This document shows, piece by piece, positions 6,893 through 15,059 of a stretch of DNA of 18,227 bases. This DNA is from Alphaproteobacteria bacterium UBA4588 (GTDB lineage Bacteria > Pseudomonadota > Alphaproteobacteria > Puniceispirillales > Puniceispirillaceae). Location of the stretch: NCBI GenBank assembly GCA_002387605.1, contig DGJU01000046.1, positions 93,237 through 111,463 on the forward strand. Direction: 5' to 3'. The number at the start of each line of letters is the position of its first letter. Positions within the stretch are counted from its first letter, which is position 1. The translations under genes and the position numbers were made by a program. Below the pieces are notes generated by a model. The model did not search any database. It was not told where the DNA came from and worked only from the letters and a program-made list of their open reading frames with translations.

Positions 6893-9324
6893 AAACACAG
6901 GCGCGTGTAGTCGTTATTGGCGGCGGTGTAGTGGGGGTTAGTACCCTTTACCATTTGGCAAAAAAGGGCTGGTCAGATGTCGTTCTTATTGAACGCAAAG
7001 AGCTGACATCAGGCTCTACATGGCATGCGGCAGGCTTGCTGCCATTGTTTAATATGTCCTATTCAGTCGGCCAAATTCACAAATACTCAGTTGACCTGTA
7101 TGGCAGCTTGGAAGAAGAAACGGGGCTAAATGCTGGCCTCAGCCGTGTGTCGAACATCCGTCTTGCTACCAATCAGGACCGGATGGATGAATATATGCAA
7201 TATCGCGGTGTGGCGGAAACCATTGGCGTAGATGTTGAAATACTCACCCCAGAACAGGTTGTTGATATCTGGCCACTTGCTGTGCCGGATGGACTTATTG
7301 GTGCTATTCGTCATCCGTGGGATGGCTATATTCAGCCCGCCGATTTAACCCAAGCCCTTGCCAAAGGCGCTAGAGACAAAGGCGCTGAAATCTATCGTAA
7401 TACAGGGGTTAGCAGCATCACGCGAACAGCGTCTGGCGCGTGGTGTGTGAGCACAGATAAAGGCGATATTGAGTGTGAACATATCGTATCGGCAACAGGT
7501 AATTTTGCGCGTAAGACCGGCGCAATGGTGGGGATTGATATTCCTGTTATACCGGTTGAACATCAATATATCGTTACCGAACCGCATCCTGCTATTCAAG
7601 AACGTCAGGCACAGGGTTTGCCGGAAATGGGCGTCCTGCGCGAATCTGATGGCTCATGGTATATGCGCGAAGAAAATGGCGGATTGCTGCTTGGCCCTTA
7701 TGAGGTTGGTGCGCCGGTATGTTATTTTGATGGGCCGGATGAAAATAGTGAATATGAGCTGTTCCAAGAAGATCTGGAACGCTTAATGCCGCATATTGAA
7801 TCAGCAATTGCGCGTGTACCGGCCTTTGCTGAGGTCGGGGTTAAAAAAGTCTATAATGGCGCAATTGCCTATACGCCGGACGGCAGCCCGATTGTTGGCC
7901 CTGCATGGGATTTACCGAATTTCTGGCTGAATGAAGGTCATAGTTTTGGCATTACGGCGGCCGGCGGTGCGGGCTGGCAGCTTGCCGAATGGATTGTTGA
8001 GGGAGAGCCCACAATCGATATGAACGGTGTTGATCCGCGCCGATTTGGCAGCTATGCAACCAAAAGCTATTTGAAAGAGAAGAATGAAGAAGCCTATGCA
8101 AATGTCTTCTCCATCCATTATCCGGATGAGGAGCGTGAAGCTGCCCGTCCTCTACGAACAGCGCCTTGTTATGACAGGCTAAAAGCGATGGGGGCTGTGT
8201 TTGGCCATAAATTTGGCTGGGAGCGGGCAAACTGGTTTGCGCCCGAAGGCACGCCGCAGGAAGATAGCTGGTCATTCCGGCGTTCGGGCTGGTTTGATGC
8301 CATCGGCGCAGAAACCCGCAACGTAACAGAAAATGCTGGCCTGCTTGATATGTCTGCATTCGCAAAATGCCGTATCGAAGGTCCGGGTGCCGAAGCGTTT
8401 CTGGAACATGTGATGGCCAATAAGCTGCCGCGCAAAGTAGGCCGGATGGTGCTGGCTCATGCGTTGGCGCCGCGCGGCGGGGTCCATTCTGAATTCACCA
8501 TTATGCGGGAATCAGATGACAGCTTCTATCTTGTCTCTGCCGGAGCAGCACAGCGGCTGGATCATGACTGGCTGAAACAGCATATGCCGAAAGATAGGTC
8601 TGTTAGCTTTACAGACCTTACCAATGCAATGGGCGTTCTGGTTCTTGCTGGACCAAAGTCACGTGATATTCTCTCCCAACTCACCCTCAGCGATTTATCC
8701 AACCAAGCCTTCCCATGGCTATCGGTTCAAACGATTGATGTCGGGCTTGCGCCATGCATTGCTGCGCGGGTGAATTTTGTCGGAGAGCTTGGCTGGGAGC
8801 TGCATCATCCTATCGAATATCAAAATCATATTTTCGATGAGCTATTCCGTATTGGCAAAGCCCATGGGTTGAAGCCATTTGGTATTCGGGCAATGGATTC
8901 AATGCGGCTGGAAAAATCATACCGGCTTGTTGGTACTGAAATGAGCATTGAATATGCGGCACTTGAATCAGGCCTTGACCGATTTGTACAGCTGCAGAAG
9001 CCTGATTTTATTGGCCGTGAAGGATTGCTGTCATGGCAGGAACGTGGCTTTGAGAATAGCTTTGCGACGTTACGTGTTGATAATACCACAGATGCAGATG
9101 CGATTGGCGGTAATCCTATTTACCTGAAAGGTGAACTTGTTGGCCGGGCAACCTCTGGCGGCTACGGGTTCAGGGTCGGCGCATCGCTGGCTCTGGCAAT
9201 GATAAAGCCTGCACATGCAGAGGTTGGCAAAAAGCTGGAAATAGATATCTTAGGGACCCGCTACCCAGCGGAAATCATTGATGAAAGTCCTTTTGATCCC
9301 CATAATGAAAAACTACGTTCCTAG
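6889..9324 (+). CDS. dimethylglycine/sarcosine dehydrogenase-like flavoprotein (DAO plus GcvT domains)
   Basis: This 811-aa protein has an N-terminal FAD-binding amino-acid oxidase domain (residues about 1-380), a connecting FAO-type segment, and a C-terminal GcvT-like folate-binding domain (about 430-800). The ADP-binding GGGVVG motif is at 11-16. The block SGSTWHAAGL at 41-50 includes H46, which aligns by motif with the histidine that carries covalent FAD in mammalian dimethylglycine and sarcosine dehydrogenases. The C-terminal FGIRAMDSMRLEKSYRL block is typical of the GcvT part, where one-carbon units pass to tetrahydrofolate. With a complete sarcosine oxidase operon nearby, dimethylglycine is the most sensible substrate, but sarcosine or another N-methyl amine cannot be excluded. 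Translation may use AGGGGA at about -14 or coupling to a 28-codon ORF. An MttB-family gene follows after 44 bp, probably co-transcribed. Confidence 0.9.
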   Translation: MKTQARVVVIGGGVVGVSTLYHLAKKGWSDVVLIERKELTSGSTWHAAGLLPLFNMSYSVGQIHKYSVDLYGSLEEETGLNAGLSRVSNIRLATNQDRMDEYMQYRGVAETIGVDVEILTPEQVVDIWPLAVPDGLIGAIRHPWDGYIQPADLTQALAKGARDKGAEIYRNTGVSSITRTASGAWCVSTDKGDIECEHIVSATGNFARKTGAMVGIDIPVIPVEHQYIVTEPHPAIQERQAQGLPEMGVLRESDGSWYMREENGGLLLGPYEVGAPVCYFDGPDENSEYELFQEDLERLMPHIESAIARVPAFAEVGVKKVYNGAIAYTPDGSPIVGPAWDLPNFWLNEGHSFGITAAGGAGWQLAEWIVEGEPTIDMNGVDPRRFGSYATKSYLKEKNEEAYANVFSIHYPDEEREAARPLRTAPCYDRLKAMGAVFGHKFGWERANWFAPEGTPQEDSWSFRRSGWFDAIGAETRNVTENAGLLDMSAFAKCRIEGPGAEAFLEHVMANKLPRKVGRMVLAHALAPRGGVHSEFTIMRESDDSFYLVSAGAAQRLDHDWLKQHMPKDRSVSFTDLTNAMGVLVLAGPKSRDILSQLTLSDLSNQAFPWLSVQTIDVGLAPCIAARVNFVGELGWELHHPIEYQNHIFDELFRIGKAHGLKPFGIRAMDSMRLEKSYRLVGTEMSIEYAALESGLDRFVQLQKPDFIGREGLLSWQERGFENSFATLRVDNTTDADAIGGNPIYLKGELVGRATSGGYGFRVGASLALAMIKPAHAEVGKKLEIDILGTRYPAEIIDESPFDPHNEKLRS

Positions 9325-9368
9325 TTGTCTGAAACATAATAACTTTATCGTAAACAAGGAAGAAATCT

Positions 9369-10916
9369 ATGACTGAACAGGGTAGTGAACGGCGCTCACG
9401 GCGCGGCGGTGGCAGGGATGCTCGCAGAACATTACGTGGTAATGCGTCTGCTGTAATTACGCCGTTTCTTGTGCGTCATATTCCGCCCGTGGATATGTTG
9501 ACCGATGAGGCAGCCGAAGCCATTGAAGATGCGGCTGAGACGGTCCTTGAAGAAATTGGTATTGATTTCCGGGATGATCCAGAAGCGCTGGAAATCCTGA
9601 AAGGGGTTGGCTGTGATATTCAAGGAGAGCGTGTCCGGTTCCCGCGCGGTCTTGCCCGCCAGCTTTGTCAGACAGCCCCAAGCCAATTTACCCAATATGC
9701 CCGTAATCCTCAGCGTAACGTTGAGATAGGCGGGAATAACACTGTTTTTGCGCCTGTCTATGGGCCGCCTTTTGTGCGCGACCTTGAAGGTGAGCGACGC
9801 TATGCAAAAATTGAAGATTTCACCAATTTTGTAAAGCTCGTCTATATGCTTCCCGGTCTGCATCATTCTGGTGGCACAGTGTGCGAGCCAGTTGATTTGC
9901 CTGTTACAAAGCGGCATTTGGATATGATTTATGCTCATATGCGCTATTCAGATAAGCCATTCATGGGGTCGGTGACGGCACCTGAGCGGGCGCATGACAC
10001 AGTAGAGATGTGCAAAATCCTGTTTGGGGCTGATTTTGTTGGCTCGAACTGCGTGACTGTATCTCTTATCAATGCAAACTCTCCTATGACATGGGATGAG
10101 ATGATGCTTGGGTCTTTGAAAGTCTATGCACGGGCAGGGCAGGGTGTTGTCATATCGCCGTTTATTCTAGCGGGTGCAATGTCACCTGTATCTGTTGCTG
10201 GAACGCTGGTTCAAATACTTGCCGAAGCGATGAGCGGCATTGCTTTTGCGCAGGCTGTTAATCCGGGTGCTCCTTGTATTTTTGGTAGTTTTGCAAGTTC
10301 GATTTCGATGCAAACAGGTGCGCCAACATTCGGCACGCCCGAGCCTGCAAAAGTGCTTTATGGCTGCGCTAAGCTTGCCCGCCGTTTGGGCGTTCCCTTC
10401 CGCTCTGGCGGGTCACTTACCGGCGCCAAGACAGCCGATGCACAAGCTGCATATGAATCAGCACATACCTTACTGCCAACCGTGCTTGGCGGGGTAAATT
10501 TCTCGCTTCATTCGGCCGGATGGCTCGAAGGTGGCCTGGTTGCTGACTTTGCCAAGCTTGTTCTAGATGCTGACCAGTTGACCATGATGGAGAGCATGGT
10601 AAGCGGAATTGATGTCAGTGAAAACGGACTAGCCCTTGATGCCTTGCGCGAAGCAGGCCCCGGCCAGCATTTCCTTGGCAACGCCCATACCCAAGCAAAT
10701 TTCGAAACAGCTTTTTGGCGTTCTTCGATGACGGATAATAAAACGTTTGAGCAGTGGGATATTGAGGGCCGTGTTGAAAGCGAAGAACGCGCACGGGTAC
10801 GGGCGCGCGACATGCTGGCATCCTATCAGGCACCAGAACTTGATCCAGCAATTGATGAGGCGCTGAAAGACTATATTCAGAGCCGTAAGGATAGCCTGCC
10901 AGATAGCGAATATTAA
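9369..10916 (+). CDS. trimethylamine methyltransferase (MttB) family protein without pyrrolysine
   Basis: This 515-aa protein is an MttB-superfamily TIM-barrel-type methyltransferase. The N-terminal Arg/Gly-rich leader (ERRSRRGGGRDARR, about 7-20) is often seen in alphaproteobacterial members, followed by AAETVLEEIGIDF and, in the C-terminal half, FGTPEPAKVLYG and the SGGSLTGAKTADAQAAYES region characteristic of the family. True archaeal trimethylamine methyltransferase reads through an in-frame UAG as pyrrolysine. Here the frame has no amber codon, so it belongs to the non-pyrrolysine group that includes glycine betaine methyltransferase MtgB, which transfers methyl from betaine to a corrinoid protein. 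No corrinoid protein, corrinoid-folate methyltransferase or activator gene lies in the window. Its neighbours point to methylated glycines or amines, but substrate and methyl acceptor are unknown. GGAAGA lies 6 nt before the ATG. Confidence 0.88.
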   Translation: MTEQGSERRSRRGGGRDARRTLRGNASAVITPFLVRHIPPVDMLTDEAAEAIEDAAETVLEEIGIDFRDDPEALEILKGVGCDIQGERVRFPRGLARQLCQTAPSQFTQYARNPQRNVEIGGNNTVFAPVYGPPFVRDLEGERRYAKIEDFTNFVKLVYMLPGLHHSGGTVCEPVDLPVTKRHLDMIYAHMRYSDKPFMGSVTAPERAHDTVEMCKILFGADFVGSNCVTVSLINANSPMTWDEMMLGSLKVYARAGQGVVISPFILAGAMSPVSVAGTLVQILAEAMSGIAFAQAVNPGAPCIFGSFASSISMQTGAPTFGTPEPAKVLYGCAKLARRLGVPFRSGGSLTGAKTADAQAAYESAHTLLPTVLGGVNFSLHSAGWLEGGLVADFAKLVLDADQLTMMESMVSGIDVSENGLALDALREAGPGQHFLGNAHTQANFETAFWRSSMTDNKTFEQWDIEGRVESEERARVRARDMLASYQAPELDPAIDEALKDYIQSRKDSLPDSEY

Positions 10917-10938
10917 CAAACCCAAAAATAGGGCTGTT
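10915..10938. terminator. weak bidirectional hairpin between the MttB-like gene and soxG
   Basis: Arms AACA..CCC and GGG.TGTT (10915-10923 and 10931-10938) can fold around the loop AAAAATA, just after the MttB-family stop and 17 bp from the soxG stop. Neither strand has a real T-run after the stem, so the structure is at best a weak shared terminator of the convergent units. Confidence 0.3.
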
Positions 10939-10954
10939 GCGCTCGTCTTGTGCG

Positions 10955-11572
10955 TTAGCCGCCGCTCTTGGGTGTCACATGATAGCCATATTCACAAGCT
11001 GCATCTTTCAGCCACGCCATAACATAATCAAGAAAGCTTGTTCGGCAGATAATCCGGAATGATGTGTCTGCCTCGCATAATAGCGTAATAGAGGCTGAGG
11101 CGAGCAGCGTTTGGGCGCACATGCGGGGTGTGAACTTTGTATCATGCAAATCAAGTGCGCAGCCTTTGGCAAGTAGGTCTCTTGCGGCTGGTCCATCAAG
11201 CTGAAGGCAGGCCAGTGCATCAGTAACAATAGTGGCAGCATGATGTTGGCTGGCAAGTGCGCCGCTAATAACAGATGATAGGCTGTCCTCTTCGCCTGCT
11301 TTGACAAGCACCAGATATTCATCAGGACCGAGCCAAATAACACGCCTCTGGCCGCTCTTAATTACCATATTGGGTGTATCGGGAAGGGCTGCCCCTAAGA
11401 ATTTTATCAGCTGGGAAGATGCATTGGGCGCACATCTCAGATTCACTTTACCACAGGCTGAAAGGTCAGTTATTACAACGCCTTCAGTGCCCCCATCTGG
11501 ATGTGGCATCTGGTCTGGTAATTGTCCTGCCTGAGCTTCACGGGCAGAAATGTCAGGATGAGCTTGTGCCAT
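10955..11572 (-). CDS. soxG: sarcosine oxidase, gamma subunit
   Basis: This is the 205-aa small subunit of heterotetrameric (alpha-beta-gamma-delta) sarcosine oxidase, which oxidatively demethylates sarcosine to glycine, passing the methyl carbon to tetrahydrofolate and producing hydrogen peroxide. Family features are LGPDEYLVLV near residue 80, DALACLQLDGPAARDLLAKGCALDLH in the middle, and the C-terminal RTSFLDYVMAWLKDAACEYG. I placed the start at 11572 because AAGGAG (11582-11587) lies 9 nt upstream and MAQAHPDISA is a sensible beginning. A longer open frame reaches 11644 but its upstream ATGs lack a ribosome site and overlap soxA further. As drawn, soxG overlaps the end of soxA by 20 nt, implying coupled translation. 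It is the last gene of the operon. Confidence 0.93.
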   Translation of the reverse strand: MAQAHPDISAREAQAGQLPDQMPHPDGGTEGVVITDLSACGKVNLRCAPNASSQLIKFLGAALPDTPNMVIKSGQRRVIWLGPDEYLVLVKAGEEDSLSSVISGALASQHHAATIVTDALACLQLDGPAARDLLAKGCALDLHDTKFTPRMCAQTLLASASITLLCEADTSFRIICRTSFLDYVMAWLKDAACEYGYHVTPKSGG

Positions 11573-14500
11573 TAAGACGGTCTCCTTGCGCATCATAAAA
11601 TACAGTGTTTGTGACAACGGCCTTGATTGGTTTTTGGCCATCAAGCATAGGAATCCAGACCGTTTCTCCTAATAGCTTATGGCCACCTTTCAAGAGCGCC
11701 ATGGCAATAGAATAACCTAAATTAGGCGAGGCATAGGATGATGTGACATGTCCCAGCATATCCATTGGTGGTGGCTGGGTTGGGTCCAGTACGGCATGTG
11801 CGCCTTCGGGAATAACATCGTTGGGGTTAACCGTTCGCAGTCCGACAAGCTGTTTGCGTTTCGGGTCTGCCATTGAGGTTCGCTCAAGGGCGCGTTTGCC
11901 GATGAAGTCAGACTTCTTTTTGGACACAATCCAGTTCATGCCAAGGTCGAGCGGTGTGACAGTACCATCCGTTTCCTGACCGACAATGATAAACCCTTTT
12001 TCGGCGCGCAGCACATGCATTGCCTCAGTCCCATAAGGCGTAATCCCAAAGGCCTCTCCAGCCTTCATCAGGGCTGTCCAGAGGGCAACGCCATAACGGG
12101 CTGGCACATTGATTTCATAGGATAGCTCGCCAGTAAATGAAATACGGAATAGGCGCGCTGGAAGGCCTGAAATATATCCCTCTTTCATGCTCATAAACGG
12201 AAATGCGGTATCTGATAAATCAATAGAAATATCTGCTGCTTCAAGAATGGCGCGGGCATGAGGGCCGGAAAGGGTTGCAACCGACCATTGCTCGGTAACC
12301 GAAGTCAGGAAAACATCTAGTTCTGGCCATTCCGTCTGCAACCATTCTTCCATCCAGTCAAGCACACCAGCAGCACCGCCAGTCGTGGTTGTCATATGAT
12401 AGTGATTATCTGCCAGTCTGGTGGTAACGCCGTCATCCATCACCATGCCATCATCTTTGAGCATCAGCCCGTAGCGACATTTTCCAACCGCAAGAGAGGA
12501 GAAATTATTAGTATAGATACGGTCAAGGAAGGTGGCAGCGTCTGTGCCGCGGACATCAATTTTCCCCAAGGTTGACGCGTCCAGCAAACCAGCTGTTGTG
12601 CGCGCTGCTGTTACTTCGCGCGTGACAGCCTGTTCCATGGTTTCGCCGTCATGGGGATAATACCATGCCCGCATCCATTGCCCAACATGCTCAAATTTAG
12701 CGCCGGCTGACCGGTGCCAGCTATCCATGCGTGTGAGCCGCACTGCATCGAACAGCCCGCCAATATCGCGTCCTGCAATCATCCCCATAGATGTCGGGGT
12801 GTAAGGCATCCGGAAGGTCGTTGTGCCAACATCTGGAATATCATGACCAAGGGCGTCTGCTAGAATGCCGAGGGCGTTCATATTTGATGTCTTGCCCTGG
12901 TCGGTTGCCATGCCTGTTGTTGTATAGCGTTTTACATGTTCAACAGACTGGTAGCCTTCGCGCACAGCCAGCTGAATATCAGCAGAGGTTACATCATTCT
13001 GGAAATCAACAAATGCTTTGGCGCCCTGTCCTGCACCCGCTAATGAGGGCGCTTTCCAGTAGGCCATTGGCGCATAGCTTATTTTCACAGCAGTCACATC
13101 TGGTGTGCTCAGCACTGTGCATGTGCCGCCAATAGAGTGTACTGCCTTAGTGGCTGCACGTATCGCTTCAGTAAGGCCGCGCTGAAGATCAAAGCTTCCA
13201 TTACACGCGCCAATTGATTGTTCTGCTTCATGGGACGCGCCCGGCTTAAAGCATAAATGCTTGTCATCCCAGACCAGCTTGCCGCGGGCTTGCGAGTGCA
13301 GATGTACTGTGGGCGTAAGGCCCCCTGACATCATCACAAGGTCACAATCCATATGGAGCGCTTCGCCCATAATCTCTCTGCCATCATCACTTATCGCAGA
13401 GACTTCAACCCGTCCTACATGATGGATACCAAAAGCGCCTGTTAGCCCATGGCCAGACAGAATAGGGATGCCAGCATCTCTGGCAGCCTTCACCACTGGT
13501 CCTTTGATGGTCGCGCGCGTATCCACAATAGCCCGCACAAAACCACCCGCATTCTGAAAGGCAAGGGCAGCGTGATAGGCTGTATCATTGTTTGTGACGA
13601 TAATGGCGCGGCTTCCGGGCAGAACGCCATATTGGGTAATGTAGGATTGTACAGCACTCGCCAGCATGATGCCGGGAAGATCATTGCCGCCAAAAACAAG
13701 CGGGCGCTCGATACATCCTGTTGCCAGAATAACCTGTGTGGCCCGAACCTTCCACAGACGCATCCGCGGCAGATGTGCGGGGCGCGTACTCATATGGTCT
13801 GTCACCCGTTCTGCCAGTGTAATGTAATTATGGTCGCCATATCCGAACATTGTTGTCCGCCGCAGAAGCGTTACATTATCCATCTCTGACAGCAGCGACA
13901 GCATTTTTTTAACCCAGTCAATCGCTGGCATATTGTCAATTTCAACAGCATCATAGCTTAACAGCCAGCCGCCAAATTCAGGCTGTTCATCAACAAGAAT
14001 AACACGCTGACCACTTAAACCAGCCTGATAGGCGGCCATCAGGCCGGCAGCGCCGCCGCCAGCGATCACTATCTCGCAATGGCGGTGGGTTTTCTCGTAG
14101 CGATCAGGGTCAACCGGGTCAGATGCAACCTTGCCTAACCCTGCGGCATTGCGAATGAAATGTTCATAAGTCATCCAGAATGAGGCAGGCCACATAAAGG
14201 TTTTATAATAGAAACCAGCCGGCAGATATCGTGACATAAGAGAGTTTACTGAGCCAATATCATATTTCAGAGACGGGAATCTATTCTGGCTCGTTGCAAC
14301 AAGCCCGTCATAAAGTTCAACCTGTGTTGCTTTTAGATTTGGCTCAGCATAGGCACCTGTCCCAACCCGCACTAATGCGTTTGGCTCTTCAGGGCCGGCG
14401 CTCATAATGCCGCGCGGGCGATGATATTTAAAGGAGCGACCAATCAGGTGCACACCTGCAGCGAGCAGTGCAGATGCAAGCGTATCACCTGCACAGCCCT

Positions 14501-14588
14501 GATAGGATTTCCCATCAAAGGTGAAGCTGAGAGGCTTGTCTGTCTGTGTTACAGTTCCAGCCGAAAGTCTGTATTTTTGTGAGGACAT
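11553..14588 (-). CDS. soxA: sarcosine oxidase, alpha subunit
   Basis: This is the 1011-aa large subunit of heterotetrameric sarcosine oxidase. The N-terminal domain (FTFDGKSYQGCAGDTLASALLAAG onward, here noted by its FDGK and GDTLASAL parts) has the 2Fe-2S-like fold but lacks the cluster cysteines, as known for this family. A Rossmann NAD-binding site GGGAAG lies at 177-182, matching the bound NAD of characterised enzymes. The C-terminal part, about 620-1000, is GcvT-like and provides the folate site. The start is ATG 14588, preceded by AAGGAAGA at 8 nt. A GTG at 14612 would add eight residues but includes the ribosome site in the coding region and is less likely. The gene follows soxD after 77 bp and overlaps soxG by 20 nt. 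Confidence 0.97.
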   Translation of the reverse strand: MSSQKYRLSAGTVTQTDKPLSFTFDGKSYQGCAGDTLASALLAAGVHLIGRSFKYHRPRGIMSAGPEEPNALVRVGTGAYAEPNLKATQVELYDGLVATSQNRFPSLKYDIGSVNSLMSRYLPAGFYYKTFMWPASFWMTYEHFIRNAAGLGKVASDPVDPDRYEKTHRHCEIVIAGGGAAGLMAAYQAGLSGQRVILVDEQPEFGGWLLSYDAVEIDNMPAIDWVKKMLSLLSEMDNVTLLRRTTMFGYGDHNYITLAERVTDHMSTRPAHLPRMRLWKVRATQVILATGCIERPLVFGGNDLPGIMLASAVQSYITQYGVLPGSRAIIVTNNDTAYHAALAFQNAGGFVRAIVDTRATIKGPVVKAARDAGIPILSGHGLTGAFGIHHVGRVEVSAISDDGREIMGEALHMDCDLVMMSGGLTPTVHLHSQARGKLVWDDKHLCFKPGASHEAEQSIGACNGSFDLQRGLTEAIRAATKAVHSIGGTCTVLSTPDVTAVKISYAPMAYWKAPSLAGAGQGAKAFVDFQNDVTSADIQLAVREGYQSVEHVKRYTTTGMATDQGKTSNMNALGILADALGHDIPDVGTTTFRMPYTPTSMGMIAGRDIGGLFDAVRLTRMDSWHRSAGAKFEHVGQWMRAWYYPHDGETMEQAVTREVTAARTTAGLLDASTLGKIDVRGTDAATFLDRIYTNNFSSLAVGKCRYGLMLKDDGMVMDDGVTTRLADNHYHMTTTTGGAAGVLDWMEEWLQTEWPELDVFLTSVTEQWSVATLSGPHARAILEAADISIDLSDTAFPFMSMKEGYISGLPARLFRISFTGELSYEINVPARYGVALWTALMKAGEAFGITPYGTEAMHVLRAEKGFIIVGQETDGTVTPLDLGMNWIVSKKKSDFIGKRALERTSMADPKRKQLVGLRTVNPNDVIPEGAHAVLDPTQPPPMDMLGHVTSSYASPNLGYSIAMALLKGGHKLLGETVWIPMLDGQKPIKAVVTNTVFYDAQGDRLNGTSSS

Positions 14589-14625
14589 CTGTTTTGTCTT
14601 CCTTAAACTCACATCATCATAATGT

Positions 14626-14650
14626 AAGCCCTTATTGTTGGGGCTTTTTT
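14626..14650 (+). terminator. terminator-like hairpin antisense to the sox operon
   Basis: In plus-strand orientation AAGCCC (14626-14631), a 9-nt loop and GGGCTT (14641-14646) run directly into a tract of six T (14645-14650), the form of a factor-independent terminator. It lies in the soxD-soxA spacer but points against sox transcription. In the sense direction the stem is followed by ACATTATG and should not terminate. The arm is short (6 bp) and activity is inferred. Confidence 0.45.
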
Positions 14651-14665
14651 GAGGGGTGGTGAGCG

Positions 14666-15010
14666 TTACTTGTTAACGGCAGCTGCTTCAGCCGCAGTAG
14701 TGCGCCGCCAGCTATTATTATAGGCTTTCTTTCCAGCAGTGCGGCGTGGTTTGCTGCCCATCGCATAGACTTCCAGAATATCATGGCTGACTGTATCGCG
14801 TACAACATTAAACCAGCGGCGGCAGCCAGACGCATGGCGCCAGCGCTCTAAAAACACGCCTTTTGGATTGTCTCGCAAGAACAGATATTCACCAAAGGCA
14901 GCATCTGAAATTTTATTATTGGCAAGCGGGCGCGATATGTGCGCCTCGCCGCCACATGAAAACTCAAGCTCGTCACGCGGTCCACAATAAGGACAGGGTA
15001 GTTGAAGCAT
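14666..15010 (-). CDS. soxD: sarcosine oxidase, delta subunit
   Basis: This is the 114-aa zinc-binding subunit of heterotetrameric sarcosine oxidase. The zinc ligands known from the characterised enzymes (Cys6, Cys9, His59, Cys63) are at exactly these positions in the sequence: CPYC at 6-9 and RHASGC at 58-63. The C-terminal tail is rich in Lys, Arg and Ala. Length and order (between soxB and soxA) are typical. AAGGAGAG lies 7 nt before the ATG. It is separated from soxB by 49 bp and from soxA by a 77-bp spacer holding a hairpin that would act on the opposite strand. Confidence 0.97.
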   Translation of the reverse strand: MLQLPCPYCGPRDELEFSCGGEAHISRPLANNKISDAAFGEYLFLRDNPKGVFLERWRHASGCRRWFNVVRDTVSHDILEVYAMGSKPRRTAGKKAYNNSWRRTTAAEAAAVNK

Positions 15011-15059
15011 GTAATCTCTCCTTTATGTCTTGTTGCTGAGCAGATATTTCACGGCGCGG

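Noticed and set aside
7952..8365. A 137-codon open frame on the minus strand, with others overlapping it
   Set aside because: Shadow of the dimethylglycine-dehydrogenase-like gene.
9432..9938. A 168-codon open frame on the minus strand
   Set aside because: It is antisense to the MttB-family gene, whose family match covers the whole stretch. No ribosome site or family is visible.
9369..10916. Pyrrolysine-containing MttB
   Set aside because: The reading frame has no internal TAG and no pyl genes are present, so the protein is of the non-pyrrolysine class.
11573..11644. Longer soxG start at 11644
   Set aside because: No ribosome site is visible there, while AAGGAG precedes the ATG at 11572 at a good distance.
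13449..13889. A 146-codon open frame on the plus strand
   Set aside because: Antisense to soxA, whose sequence is continuous and conserved here.
14589..14612. GTG at 14612 as the soxA start
   Set aside because: It would place the AAGGAAGA ribosome site inside the gene. The ATG at 14588 has that site at 8 nt.
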